64,000 bases of DNA from Solimonas flava DSM 18980 (GCF_000426685.1 NZ_AUFV01000011.1:103763-167762); one strand, 5' to 3'; positions 51,067 through 60,043 are shown, numbered from the stretch's first letter. Made by a program: numbers and translations. Notes: a model not told the origin generated them from the letters alone.

Positions 51067-51918
51067 ATGAACGCCCCCGCGCAAAACACCCCCAGCAAGC
51101 CGGTGCCCGAAGGCCGGTACGCGCAGCTGCCGAACGGCTATCGCATCCACTACCTCGACGAAGGCCAGGGTCCGGTCGTCGTGTTCCTGCACGGCTCCGG
51201 TTCCGGCGCCTGCGGCTACTCGAACTTCAAGGGCAACTACCGCGAGCTGGTCGCCGCCGGTTACCGCGTGATCCTGCCGGACCTGATCGGCTACGGCTAT
51301 TCGGACAAGCCGGACGACGTCGAGTACCCGCTGTCGTTCTTCATCGAATGCGTGAAGCAGACGCTCGATCAGATCGGCGTCTCTAAGGTCACGCTGATCG
51401 GCAACTCGCTGGGCGGCGCGATCGCGCTCGGCTACGCGCTCGACTATCCGCAGCAGGTCGAGAAGCTGGTACTGATGGCGCCGGGCGGCGTCGAGGACCA
51501 GCCGGACTACTTCAAGATGCCGGCGATGGCGTTCATGAAGGAAGTGTTCATGTCGGCGGCGCCGGTGACGCCGGAACGCCTGCGCTACTTCATGGAAAAC
51601 GCGCTGGTCCACGACAAGTCGCTGATCGACGATGCGCTGGTCGCCGAGCGCCACGCGCTGATGCGCCTGCAGAACCCGCAGGTCGTCAAGACGATGAAGG
51701 TGCCGAACATGACGTCGCGCCTCGGCGAAATCCGCTGCCCGGCACTCGGCTTCTGGGGCATCAACGAGAAGATGATGCCGGAGACCGGCATCCTCAAGCT
51801 CGCCAAGGGCATTCCCAATCTGCGCATGATCACGGTGCCGAACTGCGGGCACTGGGTGATGGTCGAGCATCGCGATTTCTTCAATCGCATGGTCGCCGAC
51901 TTCCTGCGGAACGGCTGA
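51067..51918 (+). CDS. Alpha/beta hydrolase, meta-cleavage product C-C hydrolase type
   Basis: Cytosolic hydrolase of 283 residues that splits ring-opened meta-cleavage products. HGSGSGACGYSNF gives the oxyanion region and GNSLGGAIALGYALDYP holds the nucleophile Ser. FWGINEKMMPETG sits at the usual acid position and NCGHWVMVEHRDFF holds the catalytic His. At the acid position relatives such as HsaD and MhpC have Asp (WGRxDR-like), whereas here it is Glu. It is the first gene of an ordered unit of hydratase, aldehyde dehydrogenase and aldolase, as in tesDEFG or the mhp genes. AGGA is close to the ATG; a start 11 codons earlier is possible. Confidence 0.9.
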   Translation: MNAPAQNTPSKPVPEGRYAQLPNGYRIHYLDEGQGPVVVFLHGSGSGACGYSNFKGNYRELVAAGYRVILPDLIGYGYSDKPDDVEYPLSFFIECVKQTLDQIGVSKVTLIGNSLGGAIALGYALDYPQQVEKLVLMAPGGVEDQPDYFKMPAMAFMKEVFMSAAPVTPERLRYFMENALVHDKSLIDDALVAERHALMRLQNPQVVKTMKVPNMTSRLGEIRCPALGFWGINEKMMPETGILKLAKGIPNLRMITVPNCGHWVMVEHRDFFNRMVADFLRNG

Positions 51919-51922
51919 CGCG

Positions 51923-52720
51923 ATGGCCCTGCCGCAGACGTCCATCGTCGCGCTCGGCGACGAGCTGTATACCGCGCTGCGCGCGCGCCGCACGATCGCG
52001 CCGCTGTCGGGCCGCGTCGATGGCATCGACATCGACGACGCCTACAACATCTCGCTGCACTTCCTGCACCGCCGCCTCGCCGACGGCGAGAAGCTGATCG
52101 GCAAGAAGATCGGCGTCACCAGCAAGCCGGTGCAGGACATGCTCGGCGTGCACCAGCCGGACTTCGGCTTCCTGACCGACCGCATGCAGGTGAAGAACGG
52201 CGCCGTCGTCAGCCTCAAAGGCAGCGGCCTGATCCAGCCGCGCGCAGAAGGCGAGATCGCCTTCGTGCTGAAGAAGGATCTCAAGGGGCCGGGCGTCACC
52301 GAGGATCAGGTGCTCGACGCCACCGACTACGTGCTGCCTTGCTTCGAGATCGTCGATTCGCGCATCGACGACTGGAAGATCCGGATCCAGGACACCGTCG
52401 CCGACAACGCCTCGTGCGGCGTGTTCGTGGTCGGCGATGATCGCGTCAAGCCGCACGCGCTCGATCTCGCCGCGGTGAAGATGGACATCACCAAGAACGG
52501 CGCGCACGCCGCGTCCGGCATCGGCGCCGCCGTGCAGGGCCATCCGGCCACCGCGGTCGCCTGGCTCGCCAACACGCTCGGCCGCTACGGCATTCCGTTC
52601 CTGAAGGGCGAAATCATCCTGTCCGGTTCGCTGGCGCCGCTGCTGCCGGCGGTGCCGGGCGACCGCTTCCACCTGACGCTCGCCGGCATCGGCGAAGCGG
52701 CTATCGGCTTCGAGGCTTAA
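51923..52720 (+). CDS. 2-hydroxypenta-2,4-dienoate hydratase-like (MhpD/TesE)
   Basis: Hydratase of 265 residues in the fumarylacetoacetate-hydrolase-like fold. It adds water to the 2-hydroxydienoate released by the C-C hydrolase to give a 4-hydroxy-2-oxo acid. Landmarks are [62 protein letters not shown] with the metal-binding Glu residues, [27 protein letters not shown], and the final [16 protein letters not shown]. It starts 4 nt after the hydrolase stop and ends 5 nt before the dehydrogenase gene. Chain length of the substrate (C5 or C6) cannot be told from the sequence. Confidence 0.95.
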   Translation: MALPQTSIVALGDELYTALRARRTIAPLSGRVDGIDIDDAYNISLHFLHRRLADGEKLIGKKIGVTSKPVQDMLGVHQPDFGFLTDRMQVKNGAVVSLKGSGLIQPRAEGEIAFVLKKDLKGPGVTEDQVLDATDYVLPCFEIVDSRIDDWKIRIQDTVADNASCGVFVVGDDRVKPHALDLAAVKMDITKNGAHAASGIGAAVQGHPATAVAWLANTLGRYGIPFLKGEIILSGSLAPLLPAVPGDRFHLTLAGIGEAAIGFEA

Positions 52721-52725
52721 ACCAG

Positions 52726-53637
52726 ATGTCCAAGATCAAGTGCGCCATCATCGGCCCGGGCAACATCGGCACCGACCTGCTCTACAAGCTGCGCCGCTCG
52801 AAGGTGCTCGAACCGGTGTGGATGGTCGGCGTCGACCCGAGCTCGGAAGGTCTGGCGCGGGCGCGTGAGTACGGCCTGAAGACGACCGACCAGGGCGTCG
52901 ACGGCCTGGTGCCGCACGTCAAGGCCGATGGCGTGCAGATCGCCTTCGACGCGACCAGCGCCTACGTGCACAAGGACAATTCCGACAAGCTCAATGCGCT
53001 CGGCGTGATGATGATCGATCTCACGCCGGCGGCGATCGGCCCGTACTGCGTGCCGCCGATCAATCTGAAAGAGCACGCCGGCAAGCGCGAGATGAACGTC
53101 AACATGGTCACCTGCGGCGGCCAGGCGACGATCCCGATGGTCTACGCCGTGTCGCGCGTGCAGAAGGTGAAGTACGCCGAGATCATCGCCACGGTGTCAT
53201 CGAAGTCGGTCGGCCCCGGCACGCGCAAGAACATCGACGAGTTCACGCGCACCACGGCCGGCGCGGTCGCCAGGGTCGGCGGCGCCGATCAGGGCAAGGC
53301 CATCATCGTCATCAACCCGGCCGAACCGCCGATGATCATGCGCGACACCATCCACTGCCTGACGGTCGACGAACCGAAGCAGAAGGAGATCGAACAGTCG
53401 GTGCGCGACATGGTCGCCGAAGTGCAGAAGTACGTGCCGGGCTACCGGCTCGTCAACGGCCCGGTGTTCGACGGCCATCGCGTGACCAGCTTCATGCAGG
53501 TCGAAGGGCTGGGCGACTTCCTGCCGAAGTACGCCGGCAATCTCGACATCATGACCGCGAGCGCGACGCGCACCGCCGAGATGTTCGCCGAGGAAATCCT
53601 CGCCGGGCGCCTCTCGCTCGACGCCGTCGCGGCCTGA
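52726..53637 (+). CDS. Acetaldehyde dehydrogenase (acylating), MhpF/TesF type
   Basis: CoA-acylating aldehyde dehydrogenase of 303 residues that converts the acetaldehyde or propanal released by the aldolase to acyl-CoA. The NAD motif is [20 protein letters not shown], the substrate and domain region is [14 protein letters not shown], and the catalytic Cys is in [37 protein letters not shown] and [14 protein letters not shown] are family-specific. These enzymes form a channeling complex with the aldolase, which is encoded 455 nt downstream; the usual arrangement is tighter, and here a small unknown gene and a gap lie between them. Confidence 0.96.
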   Translation: MSKIKCAIIGPGNIGTDLLYKLRRSKVLEPVWMVGVDPSSEGLARAREYGLKTTDQGVDGLVPHVKADGVQIAFDATSAYVHKDNSDKLNALGVMMIDLTPAAIGPYCVPPINLKEHAGKREMNVNMVTCGGQATIPMVYAVSRVQKVKYAEIIATVSSKSVGPGTRKNIDEFTRTTAGAVARVGGADQGKAIIVINPAEPPMIMRDTIHCLTVDEPKQKEIEQSVRDMVAEVQKYVPGYRLVNGPVFDGHRVTSFMQVEGLGDFLPKYAGNLDIMTASATRTAEMFAEEILAGRLSLDAVAA

Positions 53638-53647
53638 GCGCGCGGCG

Positions 53648-53983
53648 ATGCGTATTCCGATCGAGCAGCGCATGCTCCAGGCCGATGCTCTGTGGCGGCG
53701 CGGCGACACGCTGCGGGCAGCCGGCGATGGCGCCGGTGCCTACCGCCTCTACACCGAGGCGCACGATCTGATCATGGACTGCCCTTCGCTGCACGAGCGC
53801 GCGCACCGCAAGCTGGGCCTGGTATCGGCACGGCACGGCCATCGCGGCGAGCGACTGACCGACCGTCTGCTCGTGTGGCTGGCGCCGCTTGGCGTGTTCG
53901 AGCTAATCGCGATGGCGCAGCGTTCGAGCGTGACGTTCGCTGCCGCCTGCAGACGACGGCTCGCCGCAGCGCAGCACACATAA
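53648..53983 (+). CDS. Small protein of unknown function inside the meta-cleavage operon
   Basis: A 111-residue protein beginning 10 nt after the dehydrogenase stop. It is helical and Arg-rich. Residues ~5-50 (QRMLQADALWRRGDTLRAAG, AYRLYTEAHDLIMDC) look like a single TPR-like helical hairpin, and LTDRLLVWLAPLGVFELIAM contains a hydrophobic stretch that could touch a membrane or partner. I do not recognise a family. Tight placement and same strand suggest co-translation with the pathway enzymes, but a role is not evident. It could be an accessory subunit or a decaying remnant; the reading frame is intact. Confidence 0.6.
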   Translation: MRIPIEQRMLQADALWRRGDTLRAAGDGAGAYRLYTEAHDLIMDCPSLHERAHRKLGLVSARHGHRGERLTDRLLVWLAPLGVFELIAMAQRSSVTFAAACRRRLAAAQHT

Positions 53984-54092
53984 AGATTTTTCCGGCCGCG
54001 GATGACACGAATTCCACGCAGCGGCAGCGATCGGCAACCACGCCGCCGTCTGCCGTGAACGCCGCGGCCCAGCGCACTCAATGGAGTCAGCC
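53984..54092. other. Intergenic gap with degenerate repeat-like sequence inside the operon
   Basis: No gene is convincing here; short frames in all directions overlap without family resemblance. Around 53984-54020 the reverse strand reads GAATTCGTGTCATCCGCGG followed by GGAAAAATCTTT, which resembles degenerate copies of a widespread intergenic repeat in environmental proteobacteria. A GGAG ribosome site for the aldolase lies at the right end. Confidence 0.4.
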
Positions 54093-55139
54093 ATGAATCT
54101 CAAGGGCATCAAGATCAAAGTGCATGACATGTCGCTGCGCGACGGCATGCACCCGAAGCGTCACCAGATCACGATCGAGCAGATGAAGACCATCGCCAAG
54201 GGTCTCGACGAGGCCGGCGTGCCGCTGATCGAGGTCACTCACGGCGACGGCCTCGGCGGCGCGTCGGTCAACTACGGCTTTCCGGCGGCCAGCGACGAGG
54301 AATACCTGCGCGCGGTGATTCCGCTGCTCCATCAGGCCAAGGTCTCGGCGCTGCTGCTGCCGGGCATCGGCACCGTCGATCACCTGAAGATGGCGGCGGA
54401 CTGCGGCGTGACGACGATCCGCGTCGCCACGCACTGCACGGAAGCCGATGTTTCCGAGCAGCACATCAGCCTCGGCCGCAAGATGGGCCTCGACACCGTC
54501 GGCTTCCTGATGATGGCGCACATGATCGAGCCGGCACAGCTGGTCGAGCAGGCCAAGCTAATGGAAAGCTACGGCGCCAACTGTATCTACGCGACCGATT
54601 CGGCCGGCTACATGCTGCCGGACGATGTTACGGCGCGCACCGGCGCGCTGCGCGACGCGCTCAAGCCGGAAACCGAGATCGGCTTCCACGGCCACCACAA
54701 CCTGTCGATGGGTGTCGCCAACTCGATCGCCGCGGTCGCCGCCGGCGCGCGGCGCATCGACTGCGCCTGCGGCGGCATGGGCGCCGGTGCCGGCAACACG
54801 CCGATGGAAGTGTTCGTGGCCGTGTGCAACCGTATGGGCATTGAGACCGGCGTCGACGTGTTCAAGGTCAGCGACGTCGCCGAGGATCTGGTCACGCCGA
54901 TCATGGACTTCCCGGTGCGCATCGACCGCAACTCGCTGACGCTCGGCTACGCCGGCGTCTATTCGAGCTTCCTGCTGTTCGCCAAACGCGCCGAAGCCAA
55001 GTACGGCGTGCCGGCGCGCGAGATCCTGCTCGAACTCGGCCGCCAGAAGATGGTCGGCGGCCAGGAAGACATGATCGAGGACACCGCGATCACCATGGCC
55101 CGCGAGCGCGGCTTGCTGAAGACGGCCAGCGCGGCCTGA
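54093..55139 (+). CDS. 4-hydroxy-2-oxovalerate aldolase (MhpE/TesG type)
   Basis: Metal-dependent class II aldolase of 348 residues, cleaving 4-hydroxy-2-oxo acids to pyruvate and an aldehyde. The DRE-TIM start is [22 protein letters not shown] with catalytic Arg and Asp. [56 protein letters not shown], and the metal-binding [20 protein letters not shown] follow, as does the C-terminal dehydrogenase-contact domain. The ATG at 54093 has GGAG 8 nt upstream; four extra codons upstream are less likely. It completes the hydrolase-hydratase-dehydrogenase-aldolase set. Confidence 0.96.
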   Translation: MNLKGIKIKVHDMSLRDGMHPKRHQITIEQMKTIAKGLDEAGVPLIEVTHGDGLGGASVNYGFPAASDEEYLRAVIPLLHQAKVSALLLPGIGTVDHLKMAADCGVTTIRVATHCTEADVSEQHISLGRKMGLDTVGFLMMAHMIEPAQLVEQAKLMESYGANCIYATDSAGYMLPDDVTARTGALRDALKPETEIGFHGHHNLSMGVANSIAAVAAGARRIDCACGGMGAGAGNTPMEVFVAVCNRMGIETGVDVFKVSDVAEDLVTPIMDFPVRIDRNSLTLGYAGVYSSFLLFAKRAEAKYGVPAREILLELGRQKMVGGQEDMIEDTAITMARERGLLKTASAA

Positions 55140-55144
55140 AGCAC

Positions 55145-56080
55145 ATGGCCGGCTGGTCGACCGCGGACATCCCGCCGCTGCATGGACGCCGCGCGCTCGT
55201 CACCGGCGGCGCCGCGGGGCTCGGCTTCGAGGTCGCGCGCACGCTGGCGGCGGCCGGCGCCGAGGTGCTGATCGCCGACCGCAACGTCGCCGGCGGCGAA
55301 GCCGCCGCGCGGCAGCTCGCGACCGGCGGCGGCCGCGCCCGCTTCGCGGCACTCGATCTCGGCGATCTGGAATCGGTGCGCCGTTTCGCCGCCGACGTCA
55401 GCGCCGACGAGCGGCCGCTCGACATCCTCGTCAACAACGCCGGGCTGCTGCCGCGCCTCGACCGCGCCACCACGCGCGACGGCTTCGAGCTGAAGTTCGG
55501 CGTCAGCCATCTCGGCCACCACGCCCTGACCGGCCTGCTGCTGCCGGCACTGCTGCGCAGCGGGCAGGCGCGCGTGGTCAGCGTGTCGAGCATCGTCCAT
55601 CGCCACGCGGCGATCGACTTCGGCGATCTGCAGGCCGAGCACCGCTACGAAGGCCAGCGCGCCTACGGCCAGACCAAGCTCGCCTGTTTGATGTACGCGC
55701 TGGCGCTGCAGCGGCGCGCGCAGGCCGCAGGCTGGCCGCTGGCCAGCCTCGCCGCGCATCCCGGCGTCGCCCGCACGGCGATCGGCGAAGCGCGCATGAC
55801 CGAACCGAGCCGGCGCTGGCGCGACCGCGTCGAAGTGCTGCTGTATCGCGCGACGATGCGCTGGGGCGGCCAGTCCGCGGCCGAGGGTGCGCTGCCGCTG
55901 CTGTACGCGGCGACCGACCCGCGCGCGCGCGGCGGCGGCTTTTACGGTCCGCGCGGCCTCGGCGAACTGCGCGGCGCACCGGTCCAGGTGCAGCCGGCTC
56001 GGCATGCGCAGGACAACGCTGTCCAGGATCGCCTCTGGCAGATTTCCGAGGCGCTGACCGGGGTCCGCTACCCGGCGTAA
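55145..56080 (+). CDS. Short-chain dehydrogenase/reductase (retinol dehydrogenase-like)
   Basis: SDR of 311 residues. The cofactor motif is RALVTGGAAGLGFEVARTLAAAGAEV with ADRN after strand 2, indicating NAD(P). DLGDLESVRRFAADV, NNAGLLPRLDRATTRDGFELKFGVSHLGHHALTGLLLPALL and the active-site segment VSVSSIVHRHAAIDFGDL...YGQTKLACLMYA follow, typical of the retinol dehydrogenase / WW-domain oxidoreductase group. It starts 5 nt after the aldolase stop and so belongs to the meta-cleavage unit. It may act on an upstream alcohol or ketone of the same substrate. The C-terminal 60 residues are family-typical. Confidence 0.93.
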   Translation: MAGWSTADIPPLHGRRALVTGGAAGLGFEVARTLAAAGAEVLIADRNVAGGEAAARQLATGGGRARFAALDLGDLESVRRFAADVSADERPLDILVNNAGLLPRLDRATTRDGFELKFGVSHLGHHALTGLLLPALLRSGQARVVSVSSIVHRHAAIDFGDLQAEHRYEGQRAYGQTKLACLMYALALQRRAQAAGWPLASLAAHPGVARTAIGEARMTEPSRRWRDRVEVLLYRATMRWGGQSAAEGALPLLYAATDPRARGGGFYGPRGLGELRGAPVQVQPARHAQDNAVQDRLWQISEALTGVRYPA

Positions 56081-56197
56081 GCGCGGTCTTTCCAGGTCCT
56101 GGCACGTTTGTCGCTGTCCGAGCGGCAGCGCGCGTCGGTTTGCGTTCAGCCAGCCTCCGCTAGAGTCGCGCGCCCGCCTTTCGGAAGGATCCGCCCC

Positions 56198-57262
56198 ATG
56201 CGCGCCAAGACGCTGCTGTCCGCCGTTGCCATCGCCACCATGCTGCTGCTCGGTGCCTGCGGCGGCGGCAACGGCGATGCCGAACCACCCTACGACTGGT
56301 CGGCGCTGTCGACGACGCTCGACGGCTTCGTCGGCGACGGCGACAGCCAGGTCAAGGGCTACAACTTCGCGCTCGCCGTCGGCGGCCACCTGCGCTACAG
56401 CCGCGCCGGCGGCGACATGGCGGCCGATGCGGTGATCCCGATCGCCTCGGCGAGCAAGGCGCCGTCGGCGACCGTGATCCTGTCGCTGGTCAAGGATGGG
56501 GTCCTCGACCTCGATACGCCGGTCGCCGACTACATCGGCGACGTCATCGACTGGCCGCTCGCCAAGAGCGACATCACCCTGCGCATGCTGCTGAACCACA
56601 CCTCGGGTCTGCCGTTCAGCACGCCGTGCATGGACAACGACAACACCACGCTGCAGGACTGCACGCAGGAGATCGCCAACGCGACGCTGAACTCGCTGCC
56701 CGGCCGGCGCTTCGGCTACAGCGGCGCCGGCTATCAGGTCGCCGGCTTCGTGGCCGCGCACGTCAGCGGCAAATCCTGGCAGACGCTGGTCCAGGAGCGC
56801 CTCGCCGGCCCGCTCGGCATGAGCACCCTCAGTTACGGCGACACGCAGAACCCGCGCATCGGCGGCGGCGCCGTCGCCAGTGCCACGGATTACCTGAAGT
56901 TCGCGCAGCTGTATCTGAACGGCGGCAAGGTCGGCAACACGCAGATCATCAGCAGCGCGCAGGTCGAGACCGCCAAGACCAGCCAGGTCCAGGGCCTGCC
57001 CGTCTATTACACGCCGGTGCCGGACGGCAGCGGCCTGAACGGCTACAGCTTCGGCTGGTGGATCTCGGATGCAGCGGAACATCCGGGCAGCGCCGGGCCG
57101 GAACTCAGCGATCCGGGCCTGCTCGGCACGACGCCGTGGCTCGACTTCGATCAGCGCTACGCCGCTGTCGTGCTGATCACGAGCACCACCGACAACGGCG
57201 TGGCGATCTGGCACGCCGTGCGTCCGGACATCCTCGCGCAGCTCAATCCGGCACAGCCCTGA
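56198..57262 (+). CDS. Serine hydrolase lipoprotein, beta-lactamase class C/EstB-like family
   Basis: Exported lipoprotein of 354 residues (lipobox LLGAC, Gly-rich linker). The active-site SxxK is in IPIASASKAPSATVILSLVKDG near residue 87, followed by LDTPVADYIGD, LRMLLNHTSGLPF, YSGAGYQVAGFVAAHVSG at the YxN position, and a C-terminal region GGGAVASATDYLKFAQLYLNGG. The third class C motif (KTG/HxG) is not clear. Proteins of this group are esterases, D-aminopeptidases or DD-peptidases more often than true lactamases. GGAAGGA lies upstream of the ATG. The gene faces the ceramidase-like gene. Confidence 0.88.
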   Translation: MRAKTLLSAVAIATMLLLGACGGGNGDAEPPYDWSALSTTLDGFVGDGDSQVKGYNFALAVGGHLRYSRAGGDMAADAVIPIASASKAPSATVILSLVKDGVLDLDTPVADYIGDVIDWPLAKSDITLRMLLNHTSGLPFSTPCMDNDNTTLQDCTQEIANATLNSLPGRRFGYSGAGYQVAGFVAAHVSGKSWQTLVQERLAGPLGMSTLSYGDTQNPRIGGGAVASATDYLKFAQLYLNGGKVGNTQIISSAQVETAKTSQVQGLPVYYTPVPDGSGLNGYSFGWWISDAAEHPGSAGPELSDPGLLGTTPWLDFDQRYAAVVLITSTTDNGVAIWHAVRPDILAQLNPAQP

Positions 57263-57302
57263 GGCGTGCGGCCGGATCTCGCCGGGCCCGCGCCGCGCCG
57301 CC

Positions 57303-60002
57303 TCAGGGACAGCGCGCCGGCGTGCCCTCGATCGCGAAACTGCGGCTGACGCCCTCGTACGGCACCGGTGCCGCATCGGCCGACGCGCGCGACACGCCGA
57401 CATGGCGGATGCGATACGTGCCGGCCGCGGTGTTCGCCGGCACGCGCCAGATCGCTTCGGCGGTCGAGCCGGCCGAGACGTGCAGCAGGCGCGACACCGG
57501 ATCGGGTTTGCCGTGCCACACGAACGACAGCTCCGGGTCCTTGTCGGTGGCGACCACGGTCCAGCCGCCGGCCGCGTCCTGGCGCTCGACGTAGAGATAC
57601 GAGGCCATCGTCCGCAGGTCGTTGCCGGGGTAGCCGGCGACGAAGCTGACGTCGACGGTATCGCCCTGCGCATAGCTCGCCTGCGCGTCGCTGGCGATCT
57701 TGCCGAACTCGGCGTTCGTGTCGATGGTGACCGGTGAGGCGTCGCCGGGTGCAAGCGCATCCGGCGCGATGCCCTCCGGCGCCGGTTCGCCGGCCGCCAT
57801 CGTCAGCGCCAGCCGACGCGCCTCCTGCTGCACGGCGGCGAGCTGCCAGGGCCCGAAGTAGGTCGAGGCGCCCTCGTAGAGCTGCGCGGTGTATTCCTCG
57901 CGCGTCGCCATGTAGTCGAAGTAGGCGTTGGCGAGGCCGGCGATGACGACGGTGTCGACGCCGGCCGGCGCCAGCGCGTCGAGCACGGTCTGGCGCAGGC
58001 GGCGCCCGGCCATCGTCGTCGTTTCCCACGGAATGCCGAGGATCGCGAGATTGCCGATGCGCAGGATCTGGATCGGCGCCGGCGTCGTGGTCGCCGGCGC
58101 GAGCGGTGGCTTCTCGGCCTGGCAGTCGTTCTGCGGCAGCTGCGCCTCGGTCGCGCACAGCAGCGGCGTGAGGATGTCGTAGGCGAGCACGCCGGGGAAC
58201 GGAATCGTCAACGGCCGCACGACGTCGAGATCGGCGATCACCGACTGCGTGCCGTTGAAGATGCCGTTGTAGTGATGGCGCACCGCGTCCCAGTACGGCA
58301 CCGGCGCGACGTTGGCGCAGGCGTAGCCGGCCGCGCCGAGGTCCGGCGCGTTGGCGCCGCCGGCGAGCTTGCTGACGCCGACCGCGCCGGCGCAGGTGCG
58401 TTTGGGCTCGTCGGCATAGAGCGAGGCCGGCAGGTCCGGATAGTTCAGCGACGTGGCGAGCGCCGGATCGTCGACCGTGATCGCGGTCATGTCGACGTAG
58501 AAGAATCGGTAGTCGACCGGACCGCTCAAAGCGCTGCCCTGCGCGTACTGCTTCAGGGCCTGCGCGAGCTGCTTGGTGCCGCTCAGAACCGTCGCCTTCT
58601 GCATGCCGAGCGCGTAGCCCGGCTGGTCGAGGTCGTAGGGATCGTCGGTGCCATGGCGGAAGCGGTACGGCACGCCCTGTCCGGGCCCGTCCTTGCCGTC
58701 CATATCCTTGTCGAACACGAACAGGTCCGGGATCGAGTTGCCCTCGTCGGACTGCGCGAACGCGGCGACGAAGTTGTCGCTGCCATCGGGCCCGCTTTCG
58801 GTGTCCGGCACGTAGCGCGTGCCCATCATCCGCTCGAAGCTCAGGCCGGCCCAGCCCTTGCTGTCGCTGGAGATCAGCAGCTCGTGATTGCCCATCGTCG
58901 TCGGGTGCACGCCGAACCAGTTGATGACGCCGGCGGCGCTACCGTTGCCACGCACCAGGCTCAGCTGCAGGAAGCGCTTGTCGACGTCGACTTCATGGCC
59001 GTCGGCGTCGACATACTGCGCACGCTCGGCCGGCGAGTTCTGCATGTAGGCCGGCGGATCGCGGCTGCGGTTGGCATTCAGCAGCTCGCCGATCGACATG
59101 CGGATCGGCGCGCTGGCCGGATGCGCCTCGAGGTTGGCGTGCGCGCGGCGGATCGCCTGCACGATGCCGTCGACCATCACCTTGAAGTTGTCGGCGTCGT
59201 ACGGACTGGTGCTCAGCACCAGCGATTGCACGTAGTTGTAGACGTCGTTGATGAACTGCGGCGTGCCGGCCGGCAGATTCGGCAGCACCGTCTCGTCACC
59301 GTAGCCGCCGGGCGCCGAATGCGTGTGCGTCGCCGAAATCATCACGTTGTCCGGACCGTAGTACTGGCTCAGCAACGGATCGGCGGCGATCGCCTTCATT
59401 ACCTCCTGGTGCTCCAGCGCGGTCACGAACGCGTGGTCGTCGGAGACGAACACCACGCGCTTGCCGTTGCACGGCGAGGCGATCGCGAAGGCCCGCGCGT
59501 ACAGGCGGGTGTGGATGCCGTTCTGCGCCTGCGGCGGCAGCACCATGCCGGCGAGGTCGGCGTGCCCGGTCGCGTCGCCGCCGATCGGACCGGTGACGTC
59601 GTAGAGGCCGCTGCCGAAGCGGAAGCCCTCGTTGCCGCGACAGCCGTCGTCCGGCTGCGCACCGACGTTCTGGCGCGGCGTCTCCAGCGGGCCGGGCGCA
59701 TCGGGCTGATGGCTGTCGGTGTAGGCGACGCCGTTGACGACGAGGTCCGGCGTACTGCCGACGGCGAGCGCCGGACTGTCCAGCACGCATTGCGCGGCGG
59801 CCGGCAGCATCGTGGCCGACGCTTCGCCCTGCGCGTCGTGCGACGCGCGCCCGCAGGCGGCGACGAGCGCGAGCAGCGACAAGCCGGCCAGCGTGCATCC
59901 CCGACGACGCCAATCCCCAGGGAACCGCTGAGAAAGTTCCGTCGTCGTGGCGAGGCGCCGCAGGCGACCAAGCCATCCAGCGGCGCACGACGCAAGTGGC
60001 AT
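57303..60002 (-). CDS. Neutral/alkaline ceramidase-like lipoprotein with altered nucleophile motif
   Basis: Up to 899 residues, exported (LAGLSLLALVAACG looks like a lipobox). Ceramidase landmarks are present: DVTGPIGG, GIHTRLYARAFAI, EHQEV and ATHTHSAPGGYGDE (Zn His ligands), ATREEYTAQLYEGASTYFG (Zn Glu and Tyr). After FVAAFAQ, where relatives read G(D/N)xSPN with nucleophile Ser, it reads GNSIPDL, so Ser is shifted by one residue. No ATG, GTG or TTG start is found directly before the signal sequence; the nearest in-frame ATG (60002) lies in an intergenic repeat, implying an odd 50-residue leader. Start uncertain. Substrate ceramide-like by family; activity uncertain. Confidence 0.8.
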   Translation of the reverse strand: MPLASCAAGWLGRLRRLATTTELSQRFPGDWRRRGCTLAGLSLLALVAACGRASHDAQGEASATMLPAAAQCVLDSPALAVGSTPDLVVNGVAYTDSHQPDAPGPLETPRQNVGAQPDDGCRGNEGFRFGSGLYDVTGPIGGDATGHADLAGMVLPPQAQNGIHTRLYARAFAIASPCNGKRVVFVSDDHAFVTALEHQEVMKAIAADPLLSQYYGPDNVMISATHTHSAPGGYGDETVLPNLPAGTPQFINDVYNYVQSLVLSTSPYDADNFKVMVDGIVQAIRRAHANLEAHPASAPIRMSIGELLNANRSRDPPAYMQNSPAERAQYVDADGHEVDVDKRFLQLSLVRGNGSAAGVINWFGVHPTTMGNHELLISSDSKGWAGLSFERMMGTRYVPDTESGPDGSDNFVAAFAQSDEGNSIPDLFVFDKDMDGKDGPGQGVPYRFRHGTDDPYDLDQPGYALGMQKATVLSGTKQLAQALKQYAQGSALSGPVDYRFFYVDMTAITVDDPALATSLNYPDLPASLYADEPKRTCAGAVGVSKLAGGANAPDLGAAGYACANVAPVPYWDAVRHHYNGIFNGTQSVIADLDVVRPLTIPFPGVLAYDILTPLLCATEAQLPQNDCQAEKPPLAPATTTPAPIQILRIGNLAILGIPWETTTMAGRRLRQTVLDALAPAGVDTVVIAGLANAYFDYMATREEYTAQLYEGASTYFGPWQLAAVQQEARRLALTMAAGEPAPEGIAPDALAPGDASPVTIDTNAEFGKIASDAQASYAQGDTVDVSFVAGYPGNDLRTMASYLYVERQDAAGGWTVVATDKDPELSFVWHGKPDPVSRLLHVSAGSTAEAIWRVPANTAAGTYRIRHVGVSRASADAAPVPYEGVSRSFAIEGTPARCP

Positions 60003-60043
60003 CTCCGGATCGCCACGGTCGCTGCGCGACCTCGCGATGACGG
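59941..60043. repeat. Intergenic palindromic repeat, copy 2
   Basis: About 103 bp with inverted ends (left GTCGTCGTGGCGAGGC, right CCTCGCGATGACGG), sharing GCGCACGACGC, GGATCGCCACGG and CCTCGCGA with the copy at 39997-40097. It contributes the apparent 5' end of the ceramidase-like reading frame. Confidence 0.75.

Noticed and set aside
53692..54148. Several overlapping short frames around the small gene and gap in the meta-cleavage operon
   Set aside because: They conflict with each other and with the in-order frame at 53648-53983, and none shows a motif or ribosome site.
54959..57760. Minus-strand frame of about 930 codons opposite the SDR and serine hydrolase genes
   Set aside because: Low-complexity Arg/Ala/Glu translation with no motif; both plus-strand genes beneath it are clear family members.
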